Positions 8,347 to 17,182 of a stretch of DNA of 64,000 nucleotides are shown piece after piece. The notes beneath the pieces are model-generated. The model did no database searches. It was not told where the DNA came from and saw only the letters and a program-made list of their open reading frames with translations. The stretch covers positions 124,001-188,000 of the forward strand of contig NZ_FXTH01000001.1 in assembly GCF_900182555.1 (NCBI RefSeq), given 5' to 3'. Both the position numbers and the translations under genes were made by a program. The stretch's first letter is position 1; every line of letters begins with the position of its first letter. This DNA comes from Fodinibius sediminis. Its GTDB lineage: Bacteria; Bacteroidota; Rhodothermia; Balneolales; Balneolaceae.

Positions 8347-8936
8347 CGGTCCCGCTGTTCCATATACTTGATGACATATTTTCCCAGGACGTCAAATTCC
8401 AGGTTTATGGCGTCCCCTTCCTCCCTGGCTTTCAAGTTGGTATGCTCGAAGGTATAGGGAATAATCGCCACCGTAAAGGCATGATCCTGCTCATCGGCCA
8501 CCGTAAGACTGATGCCATCCAGGGCGACACTTCCGCGGCCAACCACAAGAGCGGCGTTCTCGGGCGGATAGGAAACGGTTATCAGCCAGTCGGTTCCCTC
8601 CTTCTGGATTTGCTCTATGGTTCCCACCGCATCCACATGGCCCTGCACGAGGTGACCATCCAGAAGCTGGTCGGGCCGCAGCGACCGTTCTAAATTCACG
8701 GGATTGCCCTCTTCAAGCGTTCCGATATTCGTCTTGCGCAGCGTCTCCTCAACACTTTGCACCGTAAAAGTTGCTTGATCATGACGTGTTACCGTATGGC
8801 ATACGCCGTTTATACTGATGCTCTGGTCAATGTTCAGTTCGCCGGCAAACGAGCAGCCAATGGTAAGTTCCCTGCCGCCATCCAGCATGTTGATCCTGTT
8901 CAATTCTCCTACTTCCTGAATAATGCCTGTAAACAT
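8343..8936 (-). CDS. ribE: Riboflavin synthase (alpha subunit)
   Basis: Riboflavin synthase dismutates two 6,7-dimethyl-8-ribityllumazine molecules to riboflavin. The 197 residues match the family and show its two lumazine-binding repeats: MFTGIIQEVGEL at 1-12 with INGVCHTV near 43-50, and GHVDAVGTI near 100 with LDGISLTV near 143-150. It lies 13 bases downstream of ribD on the same strand, so the two are co-transcribed. The terminal codons overlap lptD on the other strand by 4 bases. Confidence 0.97.
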   Translation of the reverse strand: MFTGIIQEVGELNRINMLDGGRELTIGCSFAGELNIDQSISINGVCHTVTRHDQATFTVQSVEETLRKTNIGTLEEGNPVNLERSLRPDQLLDGHLVQGHVDAVGTIEQIQKEGTDWLITVSYPPENAALVVGRGSVALDGISLTVADEQDHAFTVAIIPYTFEHTNLKAREEGDAINLEFDVLGKYVIKYMEQRDR

Positions 8937-8949
8937 AGGTTGAGTATTG

Positions 8950-10065
8950 TTAAAAGTATCCGCTAAATAGTAAATCCTTGCCTACCTGCTGCCACTCTAC
9001 ATCCCGGAAATCCAGGACTTCGTCCATATGATTGATCCCCACCCCCATCACCGATCGGGTCCCACCGCCCAGTATTTTCGGGGCAATAAAACATTCGACC
9101 TTGTCCACCAGGCGTTCGCGCAAAAGCGCTGAAGCCAGGTTCTGCCCCGCCTCAACAAGGATGGAGGTAATGGATAAGCCGCCCAGTTCGTCTAGCGCCT
9201 TCCCGAGATCTGTATGCCCCTCCTTTTCATCAATCAAAAGGGTCTTGCCGCGAAAATAATCAGACTGCAGCATACTAAGCATCGGATCGGCTTCATTCCG
9301 GTATTTTTCCTTGTTGTGAGTCAGCCTGATCGTTTTCTCCTCATACTGATCGGTAAAAAGATTGAGCTCTTCCGGCAAGTCCAGCGGACCATCGATGACT
9401 ATGCGTCTGGGCTGTCGCCCCTCGACATGGCGAACGGTCAGTCTCGGGTTGTCCAGCAGCGCCGTATTTCGACCGATCATCACCGCATCATACCGACTCC
9501 GCCAGTGATGTACCATCGTACGCGCCTCAACTCCACTTATCCACTCGGAATTGCCATCCGGCGCCGCAATATATCCATCCAGTGTCTGTGCCATCTTGAG
9601 TGTCACAAACGGCCGGTTGAAGGTGTGATAGTGCAGGAAGAACTCATTCAGTCGTTTGGCCTTATCCTCCAGCAGTCCCACCTCAACGTTTATGCCCCGT
9701 TCACGGAGATATGCAATCCCTTTTCCTGCCACTTGGGGAGTGGGATCCTCCATGGCAACCACAACGCGCCTGATCGGGAGTTCAGCCAGCATCTCGCAAC
9801 AGGGAGGCGTCTTTCCGTGATGAGCACACGGTTCCAAGGTCACATAAACCGTCGCACCTTCGAGCAGATCAGGGGCAACAACCGAGTCTACCGCATTTTG
9901 TTCGGCATGCGCCTGGCCATACCGCTCGTGATAGCCCTGGCCGATCTTCTCTCCTTCGGCTGAAACAATCACACATCCAACCATCGGATTGGGGGAAACA
10001 TAACCCGCACCGCGTTCCGCGATCTCGAGTGCGAGCATCATCCATTTGCTGTCGGCTTGTGTCAT
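8950..10065 (-). CDS. ribD: Bifunctional diaminohydroxyphosphoribosylaminopyrimidine deaminase / uracil reductase RibD
   Basis: RibD carries out the deamination and NADPH reduction steps after GTP cyclohydrolase II in riboflavin synthesis. The N-terminal zinc deaminase domain has HAE at 53-55 and EPCAHHGKTPPC at 78-89; the C-terminal reductase domain starts near 150 (RPFVTLKMAQTLDGYIA). The frame is open to 10125, but that upper start would lie in the stem of the ppiD terminator, so the ATG at 10063-10065 (MTQADSKW) is chosen, giving 371 residues, the usual family length. No ribAB or ribH is nearby. Confidence 0.96.
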   Translation of the reverse strand: MTQADSKWMMLALEIAERGAGYVSPNPMVGCVIVSAEGEKIGQGYHERYGQAHAEQNAVDSVVAPDLLEGATVYVTLEPCAHHGKTPPCCEMLAELPIRRVVVAMEDPTPQVAGKGIAYLRERGINVEVGLLEDKAKRLNEFFLHYHTFNRPFVTLKMAQTLDGYIAAPDGNSEWISGVEARTMVHHWRSRYDAVMIGRNTALLDNPRLTVRHVEGRQPRRIVIDGPLDLPEELNLFTDQYEEKTIRLTHNKEKYRNEADPMLSMLQSDYFRGKTLLIDEKEGHTDLGKALDELGGLSITSILVEAGQNLASALLRERLVDKVECFIAPKILGGGTRSVMGVGINHMDEVLDFRDVEWQQVGKDLLFSGYF

Positions 10066-10102
10066 CTGTTCATCAAGAACGTTCCGAATTCCGTTTGTCA
10101 AA

Positions 10103-10146
10103 ATAGGTAAAACAAAACAGGGCAAGAAGCGTTCCCTCCTGCCCTG
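10103..10146 (-). terminator. Intrinsic terminator of the ppiD-like gene
   Basis: On the reverse strand CAGGGCA (10146-10140) and TGCCCTG (10124-10118) form a perfect 7-bp stem with a 15-base loop, followed at once by TTTTGTTTT. This is a good rho-independent terminator placed 50 bases after the ppiD-like stop and just before ribD, so ribDE should have their own promoter or rely on read-through. Confidence 0.75.
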
Positions 10147-10197
10147 ATGGTCAACAAAATCAAGCTTGTTACGTCTTGTGAAGAATACAGCCAGCGC

Positions 10198-11973
10198 CTA
10201 GCCCTGCAGAACGTCAGACCGGTTGTCTTCAATCTCAGCCTCTTCGCGCAGTTCTTCAACCCACGTGTTGAGGAAAGCGGCCCCTTTGGATTGTCGCAGC
10301 TGCTGACGAATTTCACTGCGCTGCGCCTGCGTCATATTGGACACATCGGCTCTGTCAAGATTGACAACCCGTACCACGAATACCGCACTGGTACCCTTGA
10401 CCGGCCCCGACTGCTCTCCCTGCTCCAATCCAAAAACAGCACCAACGACCGAAGGCTCACGTCCGGCGCCCGGAAGCGTTGTTGCATTCTTGGAAACACT
10501 CTGGGCACTACCCACTTGCTTACCAGTGGCTTCCGCCAGCGCTGCGAGGTCACTGTTCTGATCAAGCAGCTCCTGAACCCGCGCAGCCGTCATTTCTTTG
10601 CGCTTCTCGTTGGTTACCGTTGTCCGGATCTGCTCCTTTACCTGTTCAAAAGGCTGAACCCCGGACGGTGTTATTTCCGTCACATTGAGAACCACAAACT
10701 GACCTGACAGTTCCAAAGGCTCCGAAATTTCGCCTTCTTCAGCATTGGCTAAATAGTTCATGATCTGCTGGCTCTGGCCAATGCCGGAAATAAAATTTGT
10801 GCCCTTGGTAGCCAATCCTTCCTTCAGTTCCAGCCCTCGCCGCTCTGCTTCCGCTTCGAAACCGTCCTCTTCGGCGAAAAAGCTGAAGTCATCAGCTTCC
10901 TTTGCCTGTTTATCGACCGTTGCAATAGGATCAGCCGTAATATCGAGGCTAAAGGGTACAAAGCTGACCTCAGAACCACTTTCCGCTACCTTTTTGAGCA
11001 GGTACACCCGGCCCTGGTCGCGAATAACCTCACTGACTTCCCCGGTTTCCAGCTCAATAACCGGTGCAAACAGTTCGCGAACTTCGTCCTCCTCAACCGT
11101 TCGCACGCTGTAGGGCGTCGTGGACTGGTAGCTGTTCAGGAAAAGAGAATCATTTTCTGCCTCGGCAAAATCCGTGCGCAGATCTTCCATCTCCTTCAGT
11201 GTTCGGGCCGTATCCTGCCGGGTCGGCGTTTTATCAAAACTCACATAATTAAATCGGTAGGTCTCGTTGCGTTCGAACTGCTGCTGATGATTCTCATAAT
11301 AGGTCCTCAAATCATCCTCAGTCACCGTAATATCACTTTCGGAGACCTCTGCATAGGGAAAACGAACATAGGAGAGGTCTGCCCGCGTGTTATTGCGGAT
11401 ATACTGCTGTTCCACCTCATACTGGCTCACTTCCAGAGACGACTGCAGATAATTATTCATTTTCTGCTGGCGCCGTTTCTGACGCATCTGCTCCTCAATG
11501 GCAATCCAGAGCTGCTTGTTCTCCGGCGATTCGATGGCCGTCTTCAATGCAACCCGGTCGATGGTGCCATCTTCGCGCTGGAACTGCTGACGGATAAAAG
11601 GATCCGGGTTCTCACCGGTAATCATATTAACCACTTCCTGGTCTGTCACTTCAATCCCCAGCTCTTCCATTTTCTGCTGCAGCAGCTTTCCGGTCACGAT
11701 CTCATCCCACGCGCGCTGCTCAAAGTTGGCCCGCATTTCGGCATCAACAGCATTACCCGTCTGCTGGGAGTACTGCTCCACATAATAGTTTATCCGGTTA
11801 TTGTATTCCTCAAGATCAATGGTCTCCCCGTTGACGGCTCCAAGGGATCGGGAACCACGCTGGAGGACATCAAAAAAGTTGGTGTCTGCCAACATCCATA
11901 ACAATCCAAATGAGAAAATGAGTACCCACAAAATCACACTGGTACTTTTTCTCATTTTATCCATTACACCCAT
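10198..11973 (-). CDS. PpiD/SurA-type periplasmic peptidyl-prolyl isomerase chaperone
   Basis: A 591-residue inner-membrane-anchored protein. A short cytoplasmic start (MGVMDKMRKSTS) leads to one membrane helix (about 12-30), then a SurA_N-like helical domain that includes WDEIVTGKLLQQKMEELGI (109-127) and a parvulin-like rotamase region (about 240-500) with the FxxVxxLxxGEVSEVI pattern. PpiD is a periplasmic chaperone that helps newly exported outer-membrane proteins; its isomerase activity is often weak. Bacteroidota PpiD is near 700 residues, so this copy is on the short side. AGAGG 8 bases before the ATG supports the start. Confidence 0.88.
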   Translation of the reverse strand: MGVMDKMRKSTSVILWVLIFSFGLLWMLADTNFFDVLQRGSRSLGAVNGETIDLEEYNNRINYYVEQYSQQTGNAVDAEMRANFEQRAWDEIVTGKLLQQKMEELGIEVTDQEVVNMITGENPDPFIRQQFQREDGTIDRVALKTAIESPENKQLWIAIEEQMRQKRRQQKMNNYLQSSLEVSQYEVEQQYIRNNTRADLSYVRFPYAEVSESDITVTEDDLRTYYENHQQQFERNETYRFNYVSFDKTPTRQDTARTLKEMEDLRTDFAEAENDSLFLNSYQSTTPYSVRTVEEDEVRELFAPVIELETGEVSEVIRDQGRVYLLKKVAESGSEVSFVPFSLDITADPIATVDKQAKEADDFSFFAEEDGFEAEAERRGLELKEGLATKGTNFISGIGQSQQIMNYLANAEEGEISEPLELSGQFVVLNVTEITPSGVQPFEQVKEQIRTTVTNEKRKEMTAARVQELLDQNSDLAALAEATGKQVGSAQSVSKNATTLPGAGREPSVVGAVFGLEQGEQSGPVKGTSAVFVVRVVNLDRADVSNMTQAQRSEIRQQLRQSKGAAFLNTWVEELREEAEIEDNRSDVLQG

Positions 11974-12044
11974 AAATAAAACCTCTTATCTTCGTCTTTT
12001 TTATATTGCAAAAGCTATTAAATTCTTTCTGCTACTAAGCCTGT

Positions 12045-12051
12045 AAATATA
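12045..12051 (-). promoter_or_regulatory. Candidate -7 element before the ppiD-like gene
   Basis: On the reverse strand the sequence reads TTGTATATTTAC, with TATATTT as a -7-like element about 72 bases before the ppiD-like ATG. It resembles the TTGTATCTTTA seen before recJ and the FtsB-like gene. No clear -33 TTTG is visible at the right distance. Confidence 0.25.
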
Positions 12052-12143
12052 CAAGAAGCCTACGCTAAGAGCAATTCAGCGCCCTACAAAAGTTTTTAAA
12101 GGCTTTAAGCAGACAAGATTATGATCCAGGTATCGGTCAGATG

Positions 12144-13073
12144 CTAGAAAACCTCAATTAACCGCATGTGCTTGAGATATTTACCAGGATCTTCATTGAT
12201 ATTTTTTATCAGCAGGTCCATTTCTCCGGACAAACTTTCCAGGTTATTGTAGAGGGCGGGGTCGTTAACCAGCTTGCCCAGGCTACCCTCCCCATTGTTA
12301 ATCTTGATCAGCATTTTACGCAATTCACGATTGGTCTGGGTCAACTCGCTGCTCAAGACTTCAAGTTCGTTTAGCGAGCGATCCAGGCCCGCCATCACAG
12401 AATCAATGCGGGATTTATTCCGGGCACTTATCGTATCCATGTTGGCTAAAAATCCGTTGGCGTGCGCTATACTTTCTTCCAGGTCTGAACGCCTGTTGCG
12501 GAACAGAGTGGCAACTTCATCGGTTGTGGTTTGCAGGTTGGTCAGGGTCGTATCGATTTTGCCCTGGGCCTCCTCATCGATCATGGAATTCAGCTCCGCC
12601 AGAAGGCTGTTGAGTTTTTCAAAAGATTCGGAGACATCTTCGCTGAGTTGCTGACCCTGGTTTTTCAAGGTTTCCATCATCCCTCCATCATATACTCCTT
12701 TTATCCGGTCACGGTGTTCCAAATACTGCTCGGAGTCGCCTCGCTGAATGACCACGGCTTTCTCGTCGAGCAGCCCGGAAGATTGCAGGTGGGCCTCTGA
12801 GTCCCTGGGAATTTCCGTATCAAGGTCAAAGCTCATGCTAACCTCTACGCTGTCTCCCTTCAGGAGCTCCATGGACTTTACAGAGCCCACCTTTACGCCG
12901 CTGATGAAAACATAGCCGCCGGGGGTCAGCCCATCAGCTTGCTCAAAGTGGGTATAGATGATCTTTGACTGTCGAAACAGCGGCATATCCCCCATCAGGC
13001 GGTAACCGAAAAAACCGGCTACCAAGGCAGCCAAAATAGTTAATGCGACTTTTAATTCGTTACTTATCTTCAA
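12144..13073 (-). CDS. mlaD: MlaD-type MCE protein (lipid-binding subunit of an Mla ABC transporter)
   Basis: A 309-residue protein with one N-terminal membrane helix (about 8-26) and one MCE domain (about 37-115, with DGLTPGGYVFISGVKVGSV). A long helical/coiled-coil part follows to about residue 270. MlaD forms a periplasmic hexameric ring that binds phospholipid and sits on the MlaE-MlaF transporter; it is involved in outer-membrane lipid asymmetry. It is the third gene of mlaE-mlaF-mlaD, 11 bases after mlaF. E. coli MlaD is about 180 residues, so the C-terminal helices are a long form of the type often seen in Bacteroidota. Confidence 0.92.
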   Translation of the reverse strand: MKISNELKVALTILAALVAGFFGYRLMGDMPLFRQSKIIYTHFEQADGLTPGGYVFISGVKVGSVKSMELLKGDSVEVSMSFDLDTEIPRDSEAHLQSSGLLDEKAVVIQRGDSEQYLEHRDRIKGVYDGGMMETLKNQGQQLSEDVSESFEKLNSLLAELNSMIDEEAQGKIDTTLTNLQTTTDEVATLFRNRRSDLEESIAHANGFLANMDTISARNKSRIDSVMAGLDRSLNELEVLSSELTQTNRELRKMLIKINNGEGSLGKLVNDPALYNNLESLSGEMDLLIKNINEDPGKYLKHMRLIEVF

Positions 13074-13084
13074 AATATCTCCTG

Positions 13085-13825
13085 TTAACTTCTGATTTGA
13101 TACTCACTGGCGGTAATAAAATCGATCAGTTTCTTATTATCACTTTTCCGCAGCTCCTCAACGGTGCCGTGCCAATATAGTTTTTGTTCTTCTAAATAAG
13201 CGACCCTGTCTGCAATTTTCAAAACGCTGTGGATGTCGTGCGTTACTACAATAGAGGTAATATTCAAATTTTCAGCCATTGAAATAATCAGCTGGTTGAT
13301 CTCATCCGAGGTCTGCGGGTCGAGCCCGGAAGTCGGTTCGTCGTAAATGAGAAAATCGGGCTGCAAAATAGTTGCCCGAGCCAGGGCCACCCTTCTGCGC
13401 ATACCGCCGGAGAGCTCTGCCGGTGACCGATCGCCGGTTCCAGCCAAATTAACCATCTCCAGCGCCTCTTCAACCTTCTGTTTGATCTGTGCTTCATCCA
13501 ACTCTGAAAAATAACGCAAGGGGAAAGCAATATTTTCAAACGTATTGAGCGAGTCAAAGAGAGCTGAACCCTGGAACAGCACCCCGAAGCGCTGGCGCAT
13601 CTTGCGTAGTTCTACATACTCGAGATCAAAAACATTCTTTCCATCGATGACCACTTCCCCGGAATCAGGATACATCAGGGCATTCAGATGCTTCACCAGC
13701 ACCGACTTCCCGCATCCCGAACGACCGATGATAGCCACCGTCTCACCGTCCTCAATATCAAATGCGACATCTTCCCAGACCAGATTTGAGCCAAAACTTT
13801 TTGTGAGATTGCGTATCTCTATCAT
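13085..13825 (-). CDS. mlaF: MlaF-type ABC transporter ATP-binding protein
   Basis: The 246-residue ATPase of the lipid transporter. Walker A is GRSGCGKS (34-41), the Q-loop FQGS (84-87), the signature LSGGMRRR (138-145) and Walker B LIYDEP (159-164), followed by TSGLDP. The short GSALFDSLNTFENIAFPLR segment is typical of the MlaF/TTG2A branch. It lies 15 bases downstream of mlaE and 11 upstream of mlaD, all on the reverse strand. It couples ATP hydrolysis to phospholipid movement between membranes. Confidence 0.96.
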   Translation of the reverse strand: MIEIRNLTKSFGSNLVWEDVAFDIEDGETVAIIGRSGCGKSVLVKHLNALMYPDSGEVVIDGKNVFDLEYVELRKMRQRFGVLFQGSALFDSLNTFENIAFPLRYFSELDEAQIKQKVEEALEMVNLAGTGDRSPAELSGGMRRRVALARATILQPDFLIYDEPTSGLDPQTSDEINQLIISMAENLNITSIVVTHDIHSVLKIADRVAYLEEQKLYWHGTVEELRKSDNKKLIDFITASEYQIRS

Positions 13826-13840
13826 AAGTCATTCAAATGA

Positions 13841-14578
13841 TTATAAAAATACCGCGGCGAGGACAAAATCAGCTAATAATACATAAATACAACTTAAAAC
13901 CGTAGCCTGTGTTGTACTTTGCCCCACACCTTCGGCCCCTCCGGTGGCGTAATATCCTTTAAAGCACGAGACCGATGTGATAACGTAGCCGAACACAAAG
14001 GCTTTGAGAATGCCAAAGGTCACGTCCCAGGGAAAAAAGAACTCACGGGCCCCGGACATAAATTCAGCCGGCGGCAGCGCTCCGGAAAGATAGCCCGCAA
14101 CAACACCTCCTATGATGCCTGATACACTGGCAAAAATATAAAGCAACGGAAACATGATCAGTCCCGCCAGAACACGAGGAAGCACCAGGTACGAAACCGA
14201 ATTGAACCCCATCGACTCCAGGGCATCTATCTGTTCACTGACCCGCATCGTGCCCAACTCCGTGGCTATCCGTGCGCCAACCTTCCCTGCCAGCACCAGG
14301 CTGGTAATCACCGCAGCCAGCTCAATGAGCAGCGATTCAGAGGTAATGGCACCAATAACCGAAATCGGGATAAAGGCTATATCAAGCTGGTAGGCCGTCT
14401 GTATAGTCATAACCGCGCCTGTAAAAACTCCGGTCAGGAGTACGATAGGCACGGATTCATAGCCGATTTTCAGTAATTCGCTCACCAGGTTCTTCTTATA
14501 CGTATTAACCTCGTATAGCGACCGCAGTGACCGATACAGCAACAGGCTATACTTTCCTAATTTTTCAAGTGCTTCCAT
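13841..14578 (-). CDS. mlaE: MlaE-type ABC transporter permease
   Basis: A 245-residue integral membrane protein of the MlaE/TTG2B family with 5 or so hydrophobic segments. The typical interfacial and core parts are visible: PIVLLTGVFTGAVMTIQTAY near 46-65, then GARIATELGTMRVSEQIDALE (about 118-138, the conserved coupling region shortened here to ATELGTMRVSEQIDAL). It is the first gene of the mlaE-mlaF-mlaD operon. MlaA, MlaB and MlaC genes are not in the window. Confidence 0.95.
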   Translation of the reverse strand: MEALEKLGKYSLLLYRSLRSLYEVNTYKKNLVSELLKIGYESVPIVLLTGVFTGAVMTIQTAYQLDIAFIPISVIGAITSESLLIELAAVITSLVLAGKVGARIATELGTMRVSEQIDALESMGFNSVSYLVLPRVLAGLIMFPLLYIFASVSGIIGGVVAGYLSGALPPAEFMSGAREFFFPWDVTFGILKAFVFGYVITSVSCFKGYYATGGAEGVGQSTTQATVLSCIYVLLADFVLAAVFL

Positions 14579-14700
14579 AATTGTTCTTTTCCTAAAACAA
14601 CCATGGAAACTATTAAATTTCTATGTCGTTGTCATTTCGAGCGCTTTATTTTTTCAACTATATTACAAGCTCGAAAAGTCAGCTGGTATCTATAACACCC

Positions 14701-15819
14701 ATGCACCGATTTTACAACAATATTATTGACAATATTATAGCACTGCGTATCGGCATTGCCAGTGTTATTCTGCTGATCGTTTTTGTTATCGGTTCAACGG
14801 GATACCACCTGATTGAAGGCATGAACTTTTTCGATGGTTTCTACATGACCTTCATCACCATTACCACCATTGGTTTTTCAGAACTGACAAACCTGTCGGC
14901 AAGCGGCCGCATATTCACCATGATTATTTTCCTCATGGGTATCGGCGTGATCTCGTATATTGCCTCACAGACCACACAACTAATTTTTGAAAGTGAACTC
15001 TTCAGGATACGGGCTATGAAAAAGCAACTGCAAAAAATGGAGGATCATTACATTATAGCAGGCTATGGAAGGATCGGACACCGGATTGCCGAAGTGCTGC
15101 AGGAAGCCAATATCCCTATAGTGGTCGTAGAAAACCAGGAAAGCAGCATTGAACGCATTCGCAACAACAAGCTGCTGTATGTTTCGGGAGATGCCCAGGA
15201 TGAAGATATATTGATAGAGGCCGGCATCAAGCGGGCCAAAGGCCTCATCTGCACCCTGTCTCGCGATCAGGATAATGTTTTTGTTACCCTGATCGGCCGG
15301 GAAATTAATCAGGATATTTTTATTTTAGTGCGCACAAACCAACACCAGAACACCAAAAAAATTCTGCGGGCCGGGGCTGACAAAGTAATTTCACCCTACG
15401 AAATCGGGGCCGATCGGATGGCCAACGTCATCCTGCGTCCCCATGTAGACCAGTTTATCAATCGTATTCAAAGCGGTACCCATCGGAAACAGGTTCAGGA
15501 TCACGTTTTTGATGAAGTCAAGGTCTTTGAGGGATCGGAACTGGATGGAAAAACACTTTCCGAAGCCCAGATACGTCAAAAATATTTTGTCGTCATTATT
15601 GCAATCATCCCCCGTGACAAGGAAGCCATTCGCTTCAATCCCGGCAGTGATGATCTGATTTCTGCCGGCGATTCCCTCATCGTACTCGGAGATATCGAAC
15701 GCATTAAACATCTGCGGCACGAGGGATGCGACGACTACCGTTCGCTGTCGGAACGCGTCTCCCGACACGCATTCACCAAACATTTTAACTCACAACAAGA
15801 AGATACACAGTCAGCATGA
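14701..15819 (+). CDS. Potassium channel protein with RCK (TrkA-N/TrkA-C) domains
   Basis: A 372-residue two-helix channel subunit. Membrane helices lie at about 15-32 and 72-93, with the pore loop and filter TTIGFS at 55-60, where TIGF takes the place of the TVGYG of K+ channels. A cytoplasmic RCK N-domain follows, with the Rossmann motif GYGRIG at 121-126, and a TrkA_C-type domain near 285-345. The frame is open up to 14623, but ATG 14701 (MHRFYNN) is preferred because it places the first helix as in relatives. It overlaps aroC by ATGA, implying translational coupling. Ion selectivity for K+ is family inference. Confidence 0.9.
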   Translation: MHRFYNNIIDNIIALRIGIASVILLIVFVIGSTGYHLIEGMNFFDGFYMTFITITTIGFSELTNLSASGRIFTMIIFLMGIGVISYIASQTTQLIFESELFRIRAMKKQLQKMEDHYIIAGYGRIGHRIAEVLQEANIPIVVVENQESSIERIRNNKLLYVSGDAQDEDILIEAGIKRAKGLICTLSRDQDNVFVTLIGREINQDIFILVRTNQHQNTKKILRAGADKVISPYEIGADRMANVILRPHVDQFINRIQSGTHRKQVQDHVFDEVKVFEGSELDGKTLSEAQIRQKYFVVIIAIIPRDKEAIRFNPGSDDLISAGDSLIVLGDIERIKHLRHEGCDDYRSLSERVSRHAFTKHFNSQQEDTQSA

Positions 15820-16997
15820 TACGATATTTAACAGCCGGAGAATCACACGGCCCCCAGCTTACAGGCATCATCGAAGGCATACCCGCAGGACTCTCGATTA
15901 CAGAAGATGAAATTGCTCTCCACCTGGCTCGCCGCCAGAAAGGTTATGGACGGGGCGGGCGCATGGCTTTCGAAAAAGATCGTGCTGAAATTCTTTCGGG
16001 GGTTCGCTTCGGAAAAACGACCGGGGCACCTATTGCCCTCCAGATGCCCAACCGGGCCTTTGAAAAGGATGACGCCAATTGGCCCAAAGTAATGAACAAG
16101 GAGGGAGACGGCGAGGATGTGGATCCGATAACCGTCCCTCGTCCGGGCCACGCCGACCTCACCGGGGTTCAAAAATACCGGTATGACGATATACGCCCCG
16201 CTATCGAGCGCTCCAGTGCCCGCGAAACCGCCATGCGGGTTGCCTGCAGTTCCATTGCCCGCAAATTTCTGAACCATTTTGGCATCGAAATCGGGGGACA
16301 TGTAACCCAGATCGGGAGTATCGGCTATGATGACCCCTGGGAGTCGGTTCGCACCCGCGTAGACCCGATGCTGGATGAAGGAGCGGAAACCGTATTTCGT
16401 GCCGCGGATGAATCGCCGGTACGTTGTCTTGATGAAGAGCTTACCCAACAGATGCGCCAGGAGATCATCGTCCGCCGCAAGGAAGGCAGCTCGCTCGGCG
16501 GGCACTGGGAAGTTCTGGTCACGGGCCTGCCCACCGGCCTGGGCAGCTTTGTACACTGGGACCGGAAACTGGACGGACGACTGGCCCAGGCCGTCATGGG
16601 AACCCAGGCCATGAAAGGCGTTGAAATAGGACAGGGATTTGAAGCGGGACGCCGGCACGGCCAGGTTGTTCATGATGAAATCACCTATGAGAACGAGGCA
16701 TTCAGCCGCCGTACCAACCGAATGGGAGGTATTGAGGGAGGTATCTCCACCGGTATGCCGCTGATCGTTCGCGGCGTAATGAAACCAATACCGACCATGC
16801 TGACGCCCATCTCTACCGTAGACATCAATACGAAGGAGGAAAAAGATACGCGATACGAACGATCCGATGTCTGTGCCCTGCCCCGTGCTATCGTGGTTAT
16901 TGAGAGTGTTATTGCACCGGTTTTGGCCAATGCCTTCCTGGAGAAATTCGGGGGAGATTCCATAGAAGAAATTGAAGAACGGTATCACAACCGCTAG
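15816..16997 (+). CDS. aroC: Chorismate synthase
   Basis: AroC forms chorismate from EPSP with reduced FMN, the last shared step of aromatic amino-acid synthesis. The 393 residues show the family motifs GESHGPQLTGIIEGIPAG (8-25), RRQKGYGRGGRM near 38-49, the second GHADLTGVQKY (about 111-121), RSSARETAMRVA near 132-143 and GGIEGGISTGMPL (about 308-320). The start overlaps the channel gene by ATGA. No other aro genes are near. Confidence 0.98.
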   Translation: MIRYLTAGESHGPQLTGIIEGIPAGLSITEDEIALHLARRQKGYGRGGRMAFEKDRAEILSGVRFGKTTGAPIALQMPNRAFEKDDANWPKVMNKEGDGEDVDPITVPRPGHADLTGVQKYRYDDIRPAIERSSARETAMRVACSSIARKFLNHFGIEIGGHVTQIGSIGYDDPWESVRTRVDPMLDEGAETVFRAADESPVRCLDEELTQQMRQEIIVRRKEGSSLGGHWEVLVTGLPTGLGSFVHWDRKLDGRLAQAVMGTQAMKGVEIGQGFEAGRRHGQVVHDEITYENEAFSRRTNRMGGIEGGISTGMPLIVRGVMKPIPTMLTPISTVDINTKEEKDTRYERSDVCALPRAIVVIESVIAPVLANAFLEKFGGDSIEEIEERYHNR

Positions 16998-17048
16998 GGA
17001 TATCATCTACCCGCGGTAAAATTTCCTTTTTCAGGAGCAGAATTTAAG

Positions 17049-17140
17049 TATCTTCACCTTAGCAGGGTTTTCAGCTTGGCCTGTCGGGCCCGGCGATATA
17101 ATAAAACAGGGCACGAACGTTAGTACAACGGGAGGCCAAG
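17049..17140 (+). promoter_or_regulatory. Possible promoter and structured leader ahead of the TPR gene
   Basis: A TATCTTC -7-like element (17049-17055) is followed by an exact 8-bp inverted repeat, CTTGGCCT at 17075-17082 and AGGCCAAG at 17133-17140. Inside it, smaller stems can form: GCCC/GGGC around 17088-17111 and CGTT/AACG around 17119-17131. This would make a three-way junction of about 66 bases ending 42 bases before the TPR start. The 185-base aroC-TPR gap holds no gene. I do not recognise the RNA; base-pairing is only by eye. Confidence 0.35.
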
Positions 17141-17182
17141 CAGGACCTTTCAGTGATCTTTTTAACTGTACCAGGCTTCGAT

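Noticed and set aside
8937-10197. FMN riboswitch for the rib genes.
   Set aside because: No RFN-element core was seen upstream of ribD or ribE; the gap before ribD holds the ppiD terminator only.
15843-17006. Open frame of 387 codons antisense to aroC.
   Set aside because: aroC has all family motifs; this is a shadow frame.
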